A stretch of DNA of 64,000 nt from Lachnospiraceae bacterium XBB1006 (GTDB lineage Bacteria > Bacillota > Clostridia > Lachnospirales > Lachnospiraceae). Position numbers and translations under genes: made by a program. The notes under the pieces are model-generated. The model was not told the origin of the DNA. It did no database searches and was given only the letters and a program-made list of their open reading frames with translations. Shown here piece by piece: positions 1-7,866 of the stretch. The stretch is from positions 1 through 64,000 of the forward strand of contig FOXT01000008.1 of the NCBI GenBank assembly GCA_900115795.1, in the 5' to 3' direction. Each line of letters starts with the position of its first letter. Within the stretch, counting starts at the first letter, position 1.

Positions 1-291
1 GATAACTTCAAGATTGCAAATGATTCCTTATCCAAGATTCAGACAGCAATCAATAAGGTATCCAGCCAGAGATCCGCACTTGGTGCATTACAGAACAGAC
101 TAGAGCATACCATTGCAAACTTGAACACCACATCAGAGAACACCAGTGCATCCGAAAGCAAGCTTCGTGATACCGATATGGCATCTGAAATGGTTAACTT
201 CAGCAAGAATAACATTCTTGCACAGGCAGGTCAGTCAATGCTTGCACAGGCTAACCAGTCAACACAGGGAGTATTATCCTTACTTGGCTAA
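1..291 (+). CDS. fliC: Flagellin, C-terminal 96 residues (5' end outside window)
   Basis: The open frame runs from base 1 to a TAA at 289-291. It matches the last 96 residues of the flagellin at 1449-2528 with only two differences (A to S in the DMAxEMV motif and a final G instead of Q). This is the D0/D1 C-terminal helix region that packs into the filament core (SALGALQNRLEHTI, NILAQAGQSMLAQANQ). The gene is therefore one of two tandem flagellins, and its variable middle lies upstream of the window. Function is secure from the family signature; the full length cannot be seen. Confidence 0.95.
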   Translation, partial: DNFKIANDSLSKIQTAINKVSSQRSALGALQNRLEHTIANLNTTSENTSASESKLRDTDMASEMVNFSKNNILAQAGQSMLAQANQSTQGVLSLLG

Positions 292-334
292 TTAACAGTC
301 AATTGAATATTCACAAGCGCATGGTGAATTCGAG

Positions 335-368
335 ACCGGCAGGGAAACCTGCCGGTTTCTTGATTTTT
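335..368 (+). terminator. Rho-independent terminator after first flagellin
   Basis: A perfect 9-bp stem, ACCGGCAGG / CCTGCCGGT, with a GAAA tetraloop is followed by a T-rich run. It lies 44 bases after the flagellin stop. Confidence 0.93.
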
Positions 369-423
369 AGGGAAAAATATAGTAGAGTTAGAGTAGGAAA
401 TTGGCAGGAAGGAGATTTTGCTC

Positions 424-1296
424 ATGAGTATTTCTGTAGGTGTGGGAAAGTCAGATTTTGCAGCATTACGCTCAGCGGATAACTACTATGTCGATAAGAC
501 CAATTTTATATATGATTTGGTTGAAAATGCAGGTGATTAAGTGGCCTTATTTACTCGTCCAAGACGATTCGGGAAAACGCTAATGATGAGCATGATGGAA
601 AACTACTTTAGTATTTGGAAAGATAGCAGGGCTTTATTTGAAGGGCTTGCTATTTCAAAACAAGATAAGTTTTGCCAAAAGTGGATGAATCAATATCCTG
701 TTTTGTATATCTCCTTTAAGGATGTGGAAGGAAAGACGTATGAGGGAGCTTATCAGATGCTTACATCATGTTTGGCGGACGTTTGTAAAGGGCTTGAGTC
801 GGTTGTGGACGTGACGAAAGTTAATCAAGCGGATGCAGAAAGTTTTCGTCGGCTAATGTTTGAAGAGGCAAAAGAAAGCGAAGTAAAGAATTCACTAAAA
901 ATAGTTACTCGTATGCTGCATACTCTTTATAGAAAGAAAGTAATCCTCTTTTTTCTATGGAATACCATTAGTTATAATGACTATCATGAGGATTATTATC
1001 ATGCCTTCTTGGCGGGGATATTTGTAGGACGAGGATATGAAGTGGAGTCCAATAAAGAGAAAGGGTTTGGCAGACCGGATATTCTTTTGTTAGATCGTGC
1101 TAATAGGCGAGCTATTATTGTGGAAGCAGAGGTGGCAAAACGCCAAGAGGATATGGATATGGCGTGCGATAAGGCAATAAAACAAATTGTTGATGCGAAA
1201 TATGCAGAGGGCGTTATAGGCTATGAACAAGTCTTGTGTTATGGAATCGCTTTTTATCAAAAGCAAGCAAAAATCAAGCTATTGAAAAAGATTTGA
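424..1296 (+). pseudogene. Decayed AAA-ATPase-like / PD-(D/E)XK nuclease gene
   Basis: This is a relic of the family seen intact at 32720-34414 (AAA-ATPase_like plus PDDEXK_9 domains, about 560 residues). Translation from ATG 424 (after an AAGGAG site) begins with the family's start (VGKSDF...NYYVDKT) but stops at TAA 537-539. The frame then continues as VALFTRPRRFGKT, the Walker A region, so a single base change probably turned a sense codon into a stop. A second lesion is an internal deletion: near base 945 the frame jumps from the strand before Walker B (KKVIL) directly into the C-terminal region (YHAFLAGIFVGRGYEV). The nuclease motif also reads VEAEVAK where the intact relative has MEFKV, so the active-site lysine is replaced. 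All three changes point to a dead gene. It sits between two flagellin copies. Confidence 0.85.
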
Positions 1297-1314
1297 AAAA
1301 AATAAATTTAAAGC

Positions 1315-1341
1315 TAAAGTATTTCCAGACCCGTCCGATAT
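1315..1341 (+). promoter_or_regulatory. Sigma-28 (FliA/SigD) promoter of flagellin
   Basis: TAAAGTAT (1315-1322), an 11-base spacer, then TCCGATAT (1334-1341). This matches the flagellar sigma-28 consensus TAAA-N15-GCCGATAA with the correct spacing, about 108 bases upstream of the flagellin start. Confidence 0.85.
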
Positions 1342-1448
1342 ATATAACATAAGCGAGAGAAACCGGTAAAAAAATCTCGAAGGAAAAGAAATAAGTGAAA
1401 TAATATAATAATAACGGATTAATAATAAGAATCAAGGAGGACACAATT

Positions 1449-2528
1449 ATGGGAATGGTAGTACAGCACAATTTATCAGCAATGAACGCAAATAGACAGT
1501 TAGGAATCACAACAGGAAATCAGGCAAAATCATCTGAGAAGTTATCTAGTGGTTATAGAATTAATCGTGCAGCAGATGATGCAGCAGGATTAAAGATTTC
1601 TGAAAAGATGAGAAGTCAGATTCGTGGTATTGACAAGGCTAGTAGCAATGCTGAGACCGGAATTTCCTTAATCCAGACAGCAGAGGGTGCTCTTAATGAG
1701 ACTCACTCCATCTTACAGCGTATGAATGAGTTGGCAGTACAGGGTGCGAACGATACTAACGAAGATATCGACCGTAAGGCAATTAACGAAGAGTTAGAAG
1801 CTCTTACTTATGAAATTGATAGAATTTCTTCCACCACACAGTTTAACAAGAAAAACTTGTTGGATGGAACTTTGCAGGATAACAAGCTTCAGATTGGTGC
1901 TAACGTAGGACAGAATATCCGCATCAACATTGGTAACATGGAAGCAGCTTGCATTGGACTTCAGCAGAATCAGTATTCGTTGTTCTACAAAAATGTAGGA
2001 GGACAAAGTGTATTTGGATTTGAAAGCTCAGCAAAATGCTTGGAGGCTGCAAGAAATGTATGTTACAATCAGCATACAGCAAGTGTGAAGACGAGCAATG
2101 GAAAGTATATTGTTGGAACAGGTACAACAGCGAAGTGCTTTGTTGATTTAAGAAGCGTAAAGAATTATATCGCAAGCATCAACTCAATTGTGACTGGTAA
2201 AATGTGTGCCTACAATGTATCTGAGCGAGTTGGCGTAGATAACTTCAAGATTGCAAACGATTCTTTATCCAAGATTCAGACAGCGATTAACAAAGTATCC
2301 AGCCAGCGTTCTGCACTTGGTGCATTACAGAATAGATTAGAGCATACCATTGCTAACTTGAACACCACATCAGAGAATACCAGTGCATCCGAGAGCAAGC
2401 TTCGTGATACTGATATGGCAGCTGAAATGGTTAACTTCAGCAAGAACAATATTCTTGCACAGGCAGGTCAGTCAATGCTTGCACAGGCTAACCAGTCTAC
2501 ACAGGGAGTGCTTTCCTTGCTTCAGTAA
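1449..2528 (+). CDS. fliC: Flagellin, complete, with cysteine-containing variable domain
   Basis: This is the structural subunit of the flagellar filament (359 aa), exported by the flagellar type III apparatus. The N-terminal D0/D1 helices (residues 1 to about 150; NLSAMNANRQ, SSGYRINRAADDAAGL, MNELAVQGANDTN) and the C-terminal D1/D0 helices (about 265-359) are canonical. The middle, about residues 160-262, is short and resembles no familiar flagellin domain. It contains five cysteines (residues 168, 197, 205, 230, 253), which is rare in flagellins, and two similar AKC-(L/F)-x(5-6)-V stretches. The start is preceded by AAGGAGG and a sigma-28 promoter. The last 291 bases are nearly identical to the partial flagellin at the window start. 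It heads a flagellin-modification locus, so O-glycosylation of the exposed middle is likely. Confidence 0.96.
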   Translation: MGMVVQHNLSAMNANRQLGITTGNQAKSSEKLSSGYRINRAADDAAGLKISEKMRSQIRGIDKASSNAETGISLIQTAEGALNETHSILQRMNELAVQGANDTNEDIDRKAINEELEALTYEIDRISSTTQFNKKNLLDGTLQDNKLQIGANVGQNIRINIGNMEAACIGLQQNQYSLFYKNVGGQSVFGFESSAKCLEAARNVCYNQHTASVKTSNGKYIVGTGTTAKCFVDLRSVKNYIASINSIVTGKMCAYNVSERVGVDNFKIANDSLSKIQTAINKVSSQRSALGALQNRLEHTIANLNTTSENTSASESKLRDTDMAAEMVNFSKNNILAQAGQSMLAQANQSTQGVLSLLQ

Positions 2529-2558
2529 GTAATTAACAGAATAAATAAGCAGAATTAG

Positions 2559-2591
2559 AAAAAGGGGTTCTAGTAATTAGAACCCCTTTTT
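2559..2591 (+). terminator. Rho-independent terminator after flagellin
   Basis: AAAAAGGGGTTCTA is paired with TAGAACCCCTTTTT across a 5-base loop. It ends 11 bases before the next gene, so the DUF115 gene is either transcribed by readthrough or from an unseen promoter. Confidence 0.9.
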
Positions 2592-2602
2592 GAGGATAAG
2601 AA

Positions 2603-4570
2603 ATGAAAAACGAAGAATTATACAAAAAGAATATGTCTCTCTTAAGAGAAAAATTTCCGTCGCTTTTAGATAAAATCATGAAGGAAAAGCGCAAAGAATC
2701 CGAACTCCAAGTAGAAGAAGTCGCTGGATCTGGAGAAAGACTGCTTCCGCAGGTAATTACAAAGGAAGGAAGAAAACTTGTTTTAAACGGTGTTTATGGC
2801 GAAGAGGAAAGAGCTTCGTGTAAAATTGAATCATGGGGAAAGCTACCCCATAGCATGCCGATTTTCTTTTATGGCTTTGCCAACTTGGAGCTTATGAAAA
2901 AGATATACGAGGCGTTAAAAGAAGATTGCATCATGTACATATATGAACCAAGTATAGAGATTTTGGAATATTATCTATATCGTGAGGACATGGAGCCGCT
3001 TTTAACTGAGTGGCCGGTATTCATCGATGTGGGAGAATATAATGAGATTGATTTTAAGAACACTGTAGCCGGCATGATACAAGTGGACACGCTGGCGTCT
3101 TTTAAGATTGAGATTGCGCCTAACTACGAAATCCTTTTTGAGGAAAACCTAAGTAAAACGATTAGCTTAATAAAAGATGCCTACCACAATTATATGGTGA
3201 ATTGGGAAACTATGAAGCGGTATACGGATGTTGTGGGAAATAATATTTTAAAAAACATGCATTATCTATTTCATGGGTATGGAATTCAACAATTAAAGGG
3301 GGCACTGAATCATGAGTTCCCAGCTATCGTGGTATCAGCTGGACCGTCGTTAAACAAGAATATTAATGATTTGAAGGCTGCAGTAGGAAAAGCTTGTATT
3401 ATAGCTGTAGATACGGCGATAAAGCCTTTGTTGAATCACGGGATAAAGCCAGACTTCTTTGCTATCGTGGATGGGTTGAAACCAACTAGCTTAATGGACC
3501 ACCCACAGATATCCGAGATTCCAATGATTACTGCCGTTATTGTTGCCGACGGAATTATGAATTTGCATACTGGAAAGAAGATTTTTTATACAGGAGAAAC
3601 GGAACCAGAGGCAAGTATGTGGGACGAAAGCATGGCGCGTTCCGCACATAAAAAGGCTGCAAAGCGGATGCTGCTTCCGTCCGGTGGCTCTGTTGCGAAC
3701 AGTGCATTCTCGTTTGCTCGTTTATTGGATCCTACAGAAATCATTTTGGTCGGACAGGATTTGGCACTGAAAAATGATCGTACCCATGCGGATGGAACAT
3801 TTAAAGAAAAAATGGGACGTGCAGATGACGAGGTTATGGAGAAGACCTTTTTGGTGGATGGAATCCGAGGAAATAAGGTCAAAACTCTTCCGGATTTTAA
3901 TAAGTATCGGGAATGGTTCGAAGATGTTATTAAGCGGGATGGGATGAAAAATGTTATTGACGCAACCCAGGGAGGAGCAAAAATTCACGGAACTAGAATC
4001 ATGACACTGAGGAAGGCAATTGAGAAATATTGTACTAAAGAATTCGACATGGGTAAAATTCTATCGGAGCTTCCAGAAATGTTCGATTATAGTGCGAAGT
4101 GTAAGTTCCTAGAGGAATATACAGGCTTCCCAGAAAGTTTAGGAACAGTAGAAAAAAATGCGGACAAGGCATATCGTCTATACAAAAAAATGCTAAAAAT
4201 CGGTGAGTCAGAAAATGATATGGATGTGGAAGCCCTTACCAGCTTGCTTAAAAAGATAAAGAAGTTAAATGATTTTATGAATGAGGATAAAGGTGCATTA
4301 TTTGTGCAAGGAACAATGGAGCATTTAAACTTTGTTATGAGAATGGGAATCTATCAGGAAGAAGAGGATGAAAAAGCGAATGTAAGGCAGATGGCAAAAG
4401 AAGGGATGGCAATGAATCTTTTTATTAAAAGCGGTGCCCATACATTAAAGGAACAGGCTGAAGAGCTACTTGGTGAAAAAAAGCTTGAAATAACAAAGGA
4501 GGATATCCACTATCCAATTGACAGATTGGTATGGCAACTCAGAGAGCGAAAGGAAAAGGCATGGAAGTAA
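2603..4570 (+). CDS. DUF115 / MAF-type flagellin glycosyltransferase
   Basis: A 655-residue member of the motility-associated factor family (MAF/DUF115, also called 6-hydroxymethylpterin pyrophosphokinase MptE-like). Members are thought to transfer nonulosonic acid or another sugar to Ser/Thr of flagellin before export. The diagnostic Rossmann-like core is at about residues 235-400. It contains VVSAGPSLNKN, then IIAVDTAIKPLL, PDFFAIVDG and LVGQDLAL...THADGT. The N-terminal roughly 200 residues form the usual cap region and the C-terminal roughly 200 are helical. It lies directly after flagellin and starts a tight run with the next two genes (10-base and 4-base overlaps), which supports flagellin modification as its job. 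The sugar donor is not determined by sequence; the CMP-nonulosonate genes at 39-44 kb are the obvious candidates. Confidence 0.9.
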   Translation: MKNEELYKKNMSLLREKFPSLLDKIMKEKRKESELQVEEVAGSGERLLPQVITKEGRKLVLNGVYGEEERASCKIESWGKLPHSMPIFFYGFANLELMKKIYEALKEDCIMYIYEPSIEILEYYLYREDMEPLLTEWPVFIDVGEYNEIDFKNTVAGMIQVDTLASFKIEIAPNYEILFEENLSKTISLIKDAYHNYMVNWETMKRYTDVVGNNILKNMHYLFHGYGIQQLKGALNHEFPAIVVSAGPSLNKNINDLKAAVGKACIIAVDTAIKPLLNHGIKPDFFAIVDGLKPTSLMDHPQISEIPMITAVIVADGIMNLHTGKKIFYTGETEPEASMWDESMARSAHKKAAKRMLLPSGGSVANSAFSFARLLDPTEIILVGQDLALKNDRTHADGTFKEKMGRADDEVMEKTFLVDGIRGNKVKTLPDFNKYREWFEDVIKRDGMKNVIDATQGGAKIHGTRIMTLRKAIEKYCTKEFDMGKILSELPEMFDYSAKCKFLEEYTGFPESLGTVEKNADKAYRLYKKMLKIGESENDMDVEALTSLLKKIKKLNDFMNEDKGALFVQGTMEHLNFVMRMGIYQEEEDEKANVRQMAKEGMAMNLFIKSGAHTLKEQAEELLGEKKLEITKEDIHYPIDRLVWQLRERKEKAWK

Positions 4571-4857
4571 AAGAGTTTTTAGATGAAATAAAGGTATTTG
4601 CAAGTGCAATCATAGAGCTAATCGAACAAGAACGGAAAAGGGAAGCTTTTGAACTTTACCGACAGGAAATTGGGAAGATTAATGCATTTGTTACATTCTT
4701 GGAAGAAAATGAGATTATTAGCATGCAGGATTTAACGGAAATGGTGGGATTTTTAGTGCAGTCCATGGAAAATGAAGATGCTTTTTTGCTTAAGGATGTG
4801 TTGAATTTTGCAATAATGGATATTATTGCCCAACTGGAAGGAGCCGAGGAAGAATGA
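4561..4857 (+). CDS. Small helical protein of unknown function
   Basis: A 98-residue protein starting at MEVKEFLDEIK. This ATG is preferred over an upstream in-frame one at 4531 because GAAAGGAAAAGG lies just before it and it gives only a 10-base overlap with the MAF gene. It is acidic and predicted to be all alpha-helical, with no cysteine, signal peptide or membrane segment. It overlaps the next gene by four bases (ATGA). Its position between a MAF protein and a transferase-like protein suggests a chaperone or adaptor role in flagellin modification, but I recognise no family and that is inference. Confidence 0.75.
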   Translation: MEVKEFLDEIKVFASAIIELIEQERKREAFELYRQEIGKINAFVTFLEENEIISMQDLTEMVGFLVQSMENEDAFLLKDVLNFAIMDIIAQLEGAEEE

Positions 4858-5945
4858 AAGAATGGCTGATTTTATGCGATTCAAGGCAGGTGGAAATAGA
4901 AAAAAGACGTTTTGCTGAGTTGCAAAATGTGGAGATTGTGAGCTTTAATCAAAATAATAGGAAATATATAACCGAGCAACTCGATGCAGGAAAATTGGTT
5001 ATCAGCGTGGGAGGTATGCCGCAATTTTTGGAAAAAACAAATCATTCGGGATGCGTGTATTGGTTAATGGATGAAAATCCAATGAATGTGCGTGATAAAA
5101 TTGATAAACTCGACTCCGGTATACACATTCTAGTAATGGATAAAATATTCCAAAAGAATTTAAAACAGATTTTGCGAAGGGATGCAGAATACATTGGACC
5201 GGATGGAAACTGTTATATAGAGCCTGGCGAGAGTGTGAAGCGAAAGATACCAGTATTAATAGCTGCTCACTACCTAAATCCAGAGGATGGTATTAGAGTA
5301 TTGAAAAAGAGGACCTCTGAAGATTTATATCCGTTATTGGAACGAGTTATTAAAAAGAGTAAAAAAGATATTGTTAAGACAGATGAAGTATGTTGGAGAG
5401 AAGTCCTAGAAGAAGAAGATCTTGAATATGATCAGGATCTATTGGATGAGTTGATAGAAGTTTTTCATGGTAATATTGTAAGTATTTTAAATCGTTTTAA
5501 CCTTGAAAAATCCGTTAAAACCCTTCTAGACAAAGACATACCAGTGGCTGTTATCGGAGAAAACTGGAAAATATTTAAAGAGAAAATGCCGGAAGAAAAG
5601 CATGAGCTTATTGATATTCGAAACGAGTGGATAGATATGAATACGATGATACCGGAAATGAAAAAGTCTAAAGCATTTTTGAGTGTGGATTGGAACTACC
5701 ATGATGGAATTAGCGTGCAAAATCAGTTAGCGATGAATTTAGGTTGTACTTTAGTTGCTGAAAAGAATCCGATAACAGAAAAGCTTGAAAAGGCGGGCGC
5801 ACCCCTTGTAACCTACCCGGCATCACGTCCTAGTGAGTGTGCGAAAAGAATAGAAAAAATCTTGGCTACAGACGAAAAGAAAAGAGTTAAACCGAATTCA
5901 AGACCTCTTTCAAGTGGACTCGTGGATTGGCTTGCCAGACAGTAA
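4854..5945 (+). CDS. Putative glycosyltransferase-like protein (CgeB-like C-terminus)
   Basis: A 363-residue cytosolic protein. The C-terminal roughly 130 residues (VAVIGENWKIFK..., SKAFLSVDWNYHDGISVQNQ, MNLGCTLVAEKNP) resemble the donor-binding half of GT-B enzymes of the CgeB / Glyco_trans_1_2 type, where a string of 'becomes notorious by name and position' residues follows a short helix. The N-terminal half is a Rossmann-like stretch starting WLILCDSRQVEIEKR. The usual E-x7-E transferase signature is not clear, so activity is not certain. It is coupled by ATGA overlap to the preceding small gene and followed by a terminator, forming a three-gene unit with the MAF protein. It could add or extend the flagellin glycan, or be a non-catalytic partner. 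Confidence 0.6.
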   Translation: MKEWLILCDSRQVEIEKRRFAELQNVEIVSFNQNNRKYITEQLDAGKLVISVGGMPQFLEKTNHSGCVYWLMDENPMNVRDKIDKLDSGIHILVMDKIFQKNLKQILRRDAEYIGPDGNCYIEPGESVKRKIPVLIAAHYLNPEDGIRVLKKRTSEDLYPLLERVIKKSKKDIVKTDEVCWREVLEEEDLEYDQDLLDELIEVFHGNIVSILNRFNLEKSVKTLLDKDIPVAVIGENWKIFKEKMPEEKHELIDIRNEWIDMNTMIPEMKKSKAFLSVDWNYHDGISVQNQLAMNLGCTLVAEKNPITEKLEKAGAPLVTYPASRPSECAKRIEKILATDEKKRVKPNSRPLSSGLVDWLARQ

Positions 5946-5950
5946 GACTA

Positions 5951-6019
5951 TAGAGAACTTCCTCTGCTTTATGTTTTTCAAACAATGAGTTGACATAAAC
6001 GAGGACGTTCTCTGTTTTT
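5951..6019 (+). terminator. Long imperfect terminator hairpin
   Basis: AGAGAAC pairs with GTTCTCT, and CTCT / TTTATG pair with CATAAA / AGGA inside the stem. It is followed by GTTTTTG. It closes the MAF unit. Confidence 0.7.
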
Positions 6020-6055
6020 GATGGTATCTCTATGGTAATGCGACAAAATGTAATT

Positions 6056-6137
6056 ATAATTGTGAATTTTGGGTGATTTATGGGAAGCTGTGGGCATTTA
6101 TGGTATAATGATTAAAGGTGATATTGTCGGCTGAGAT
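6056..6137 (+). promoter_or_regulatory. Promoter element, copy A of a sequence repeated at 34495-34577
   Basis: It contains an extended -10, TATGGTATAAT (TATAAT at 6104-6109), with no good -35, and two ATTTATGG boxes 22 bases apart. About 70% of the 82 bases recur at 34495-34577, including TGATATT and GGCTGARAT downstream of the -10. It lies about 40 bases upstream of the glycosyltransferase at 6174, which is probably its target. Confidence 0.6.
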
Positions 6138-6173
6138 ACATGTGTACGAATTGTATAGGAGAGGTGACATATT

Positions 6174-7835
6174 ATGGTGGCAACAAGAGAACAGTATTTG
6201 ATGGTTGCAAGTAAGTTTATAGAAAATGGAGATATGGGGAAGGCGCTTGTATCCTTAGTGGAAGCATATGAGAAATTGGGCAGAGATTCTGAAATATTGG
6301 AATTGATATATAAAATATTTGTAGAGCCGAATGAGGAGCTGTTTAAAAGGAATTATAGCGATGCAAAAGAGATTACAAATATTGGCTATGATGAGTTACT
6401 GCTTGATTTTATCCCCATTAATGACACTTGCTTTTATGTATTCGATAAAGAGAGGCGTAAATTTGATGGAATCGTAGATATAGATTGCTTTGAAGACGAT
6501 GCTAATGCGATGCAATTTGAATATTGCTCTATGATAATTAGTGAAGAATGGGATTTGCGAAAATATTTTGATGAATTAATTAAAAAGAGATGGCAATGTA
6601 TATTTGTTGTTGGGGAAGGATTGGAAGCTAGGGTATCATCTTTTTTTAAACTGCATGGAGTTGTAAAATTTTTTAATCAGGTGCTGTTTGTTGAAAATTT
6701 GGAAACATTGAGCGCTTTTTTTGAGAAATATCCTGATGAATATTTACCAAAGATAATTATGGGAAATGACGTGCATAAATACGAGAAACTGATTTATGAG
6801 ATGCATAAAAGAAGAGTAGAGGATTTGAAAACAAAAAGAGAAAATGTATTGCTTTCAATATGCATTCCCTCTTATAATAGAGGAAAGATTGCATTTGAGT
6901 CAGTAAAATCGTTGATAAGTCTTCCTTTTGATTCGGAGATAGAAATTATAGTTTCTGATAATGGGTCTGAAATAGGGAAAGAGTATTATGATATGATAGA
7001 GGAAATGCGTGACTCGCGCATTAAAATTAATCGTTTTAAGGAAAATCAACAGTACGAAGGGAATATTAATCAAGTCATAAAAATGGCCACGGGGAAATTT
7101 ATTATGCTGTCAAGCGATGAAGATAAAATAGGAATGGAAGAATTAGTGGCGTGTTTGCGTTTCGTAGTTAACCACTCCTGGTGTGGAGCAGCGTATGTTC
7201 AGGAATTGGTTGAAGACAATTTGGGATTTTTCGATAATGGAATTAATGGAATGATGACAGCGTCGTTTTGCAATTATATTACGGGCGTGTTTCTAAATAA
7301 TAGTTTGATTAAGGAACATAATATTAAGGAGTTTGTGCTAAACCATCATGATAATGCTTATGTAACGAATTATACACATTGCGCATACGCCATTGCGCTT
7401 GCATCTTATGCACCATTTGTAAGGTTATCCATAAGAACTAGCGATTACAAGGAGGGACAAATTAAAGAGCAACAGTTGAGAGAAGCCTCCTCGAATGAGA
7501 ATAAAGTATTTTCATATGCGTGGCCAGAGGCTAGGGCGGCAATGCTCAGCGGATTGATAGACATTTTTGCTGAGTTGCAAGAAACGTTATCTAAAGACGA
7601 ATTGTTTGAACTGTTGGAGTGGCAAATGGAAAGAACGTATTTCCTTTTATCCTTAATTTATAAACAAAGTACACAAGACTTTAAAAGGCGTTATACTTGG
7701 AGAGAGGCATGTAATCATATTTGCGAGACTGTTTTGGAGATTTGTAACAAGTATGCCCTTAATCAAGAATATAGAGAGAAGATAATTGATGATGATGAGG
7801 CGTACAGTAAAAAGTTTGTGTGTGTGAATGAATAG
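6174..7835 (+). CDS. GT2 glycosyltransferase with N-terminal helical module
   Basis: A 553-residue protein in two parts. Residues 226 to about 430 are a GT-A family 2 domain: LSICIPSYNRG opens the first strand, IIVSDNGS carries the nucleotide-binding Asp near 262, and SSDEDK near 312 fits the DxD position. Residues 1 to about 220 are a module whose beginning (EAYEKLG...PNEELF) also opens the protein at 16866-18929, which has a different, GT-B catalytic fold. The shared module is therefore probably for acceptor (flagellin) recognition or complex assembly. The start ATG follows GGAGAGGTGAC. It is the first gene of a long co-directional run and has a promoter upstream. The sugar and linkage are unknown. 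Confidence 0.85.
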   Translation: MVATREQYLMVASKFIENGDMGKALVSLVEAYEKLGRDSEILELIYKIFVEPNEELFKRNYSDAKEITNIGYDELLLDFIPINDTCFYVFDKERRKFDGIVDIDCFEDDANAMQFEYCSMIISEEWDLRKYFDELIKKRWQCIFVVGEGLEARVSSFFKLHGVVKFFNQVLFVENLETLSAFFEKYPDEYLPKIIMGNDVHKYEKLIYEMHKRRVEDLKTKRENVLLSICIPSYNRGKIAFESVKSLISLPFDSEIEIIVSDNGSEIGKEYYDMIEEMRDSRIKINRFKENQQYEGNINQVIKMATGKFIMLSSDEDKIGMEELVACLRFVVNHSWCGAAYVQELVEDNLGFFDNGINGMMTASFCNYITGVFLNNSLIKEHNIKEFVLNHHDNAYVTNYTHCAYAIALASYAPFVRLSIRTSDYKEGQIKEQQLREASSNENKVFSYAWPEARAAMLSGLIDIFAELQETLSKDELFELLEWQMERTYFLLSLIYKQSTQDFKRRYTWREACNHICETVLEICNKYALNQEYREKIIDDDEAYSKKFVCVNE

Positions 7836-7866
7836 AAAAATTCGGGACGTGACGGGGGACATACTT

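Noticed and set aside
541-1296. A 251-residue gene starting at 541
   Set aside because: The first codon GTG has no ribosome site. The true N-terminus lies upstream before an in-frame stop, and the Walker B region is deleted, so it is part of a pseudogene.
4531-4560. Earlier start (ATG 4531) for the small gene after the MAF gene
   Set aside because: It would add ten residues inside the MAF reading region without a ribosome site, whereas ATG 4561 has one.
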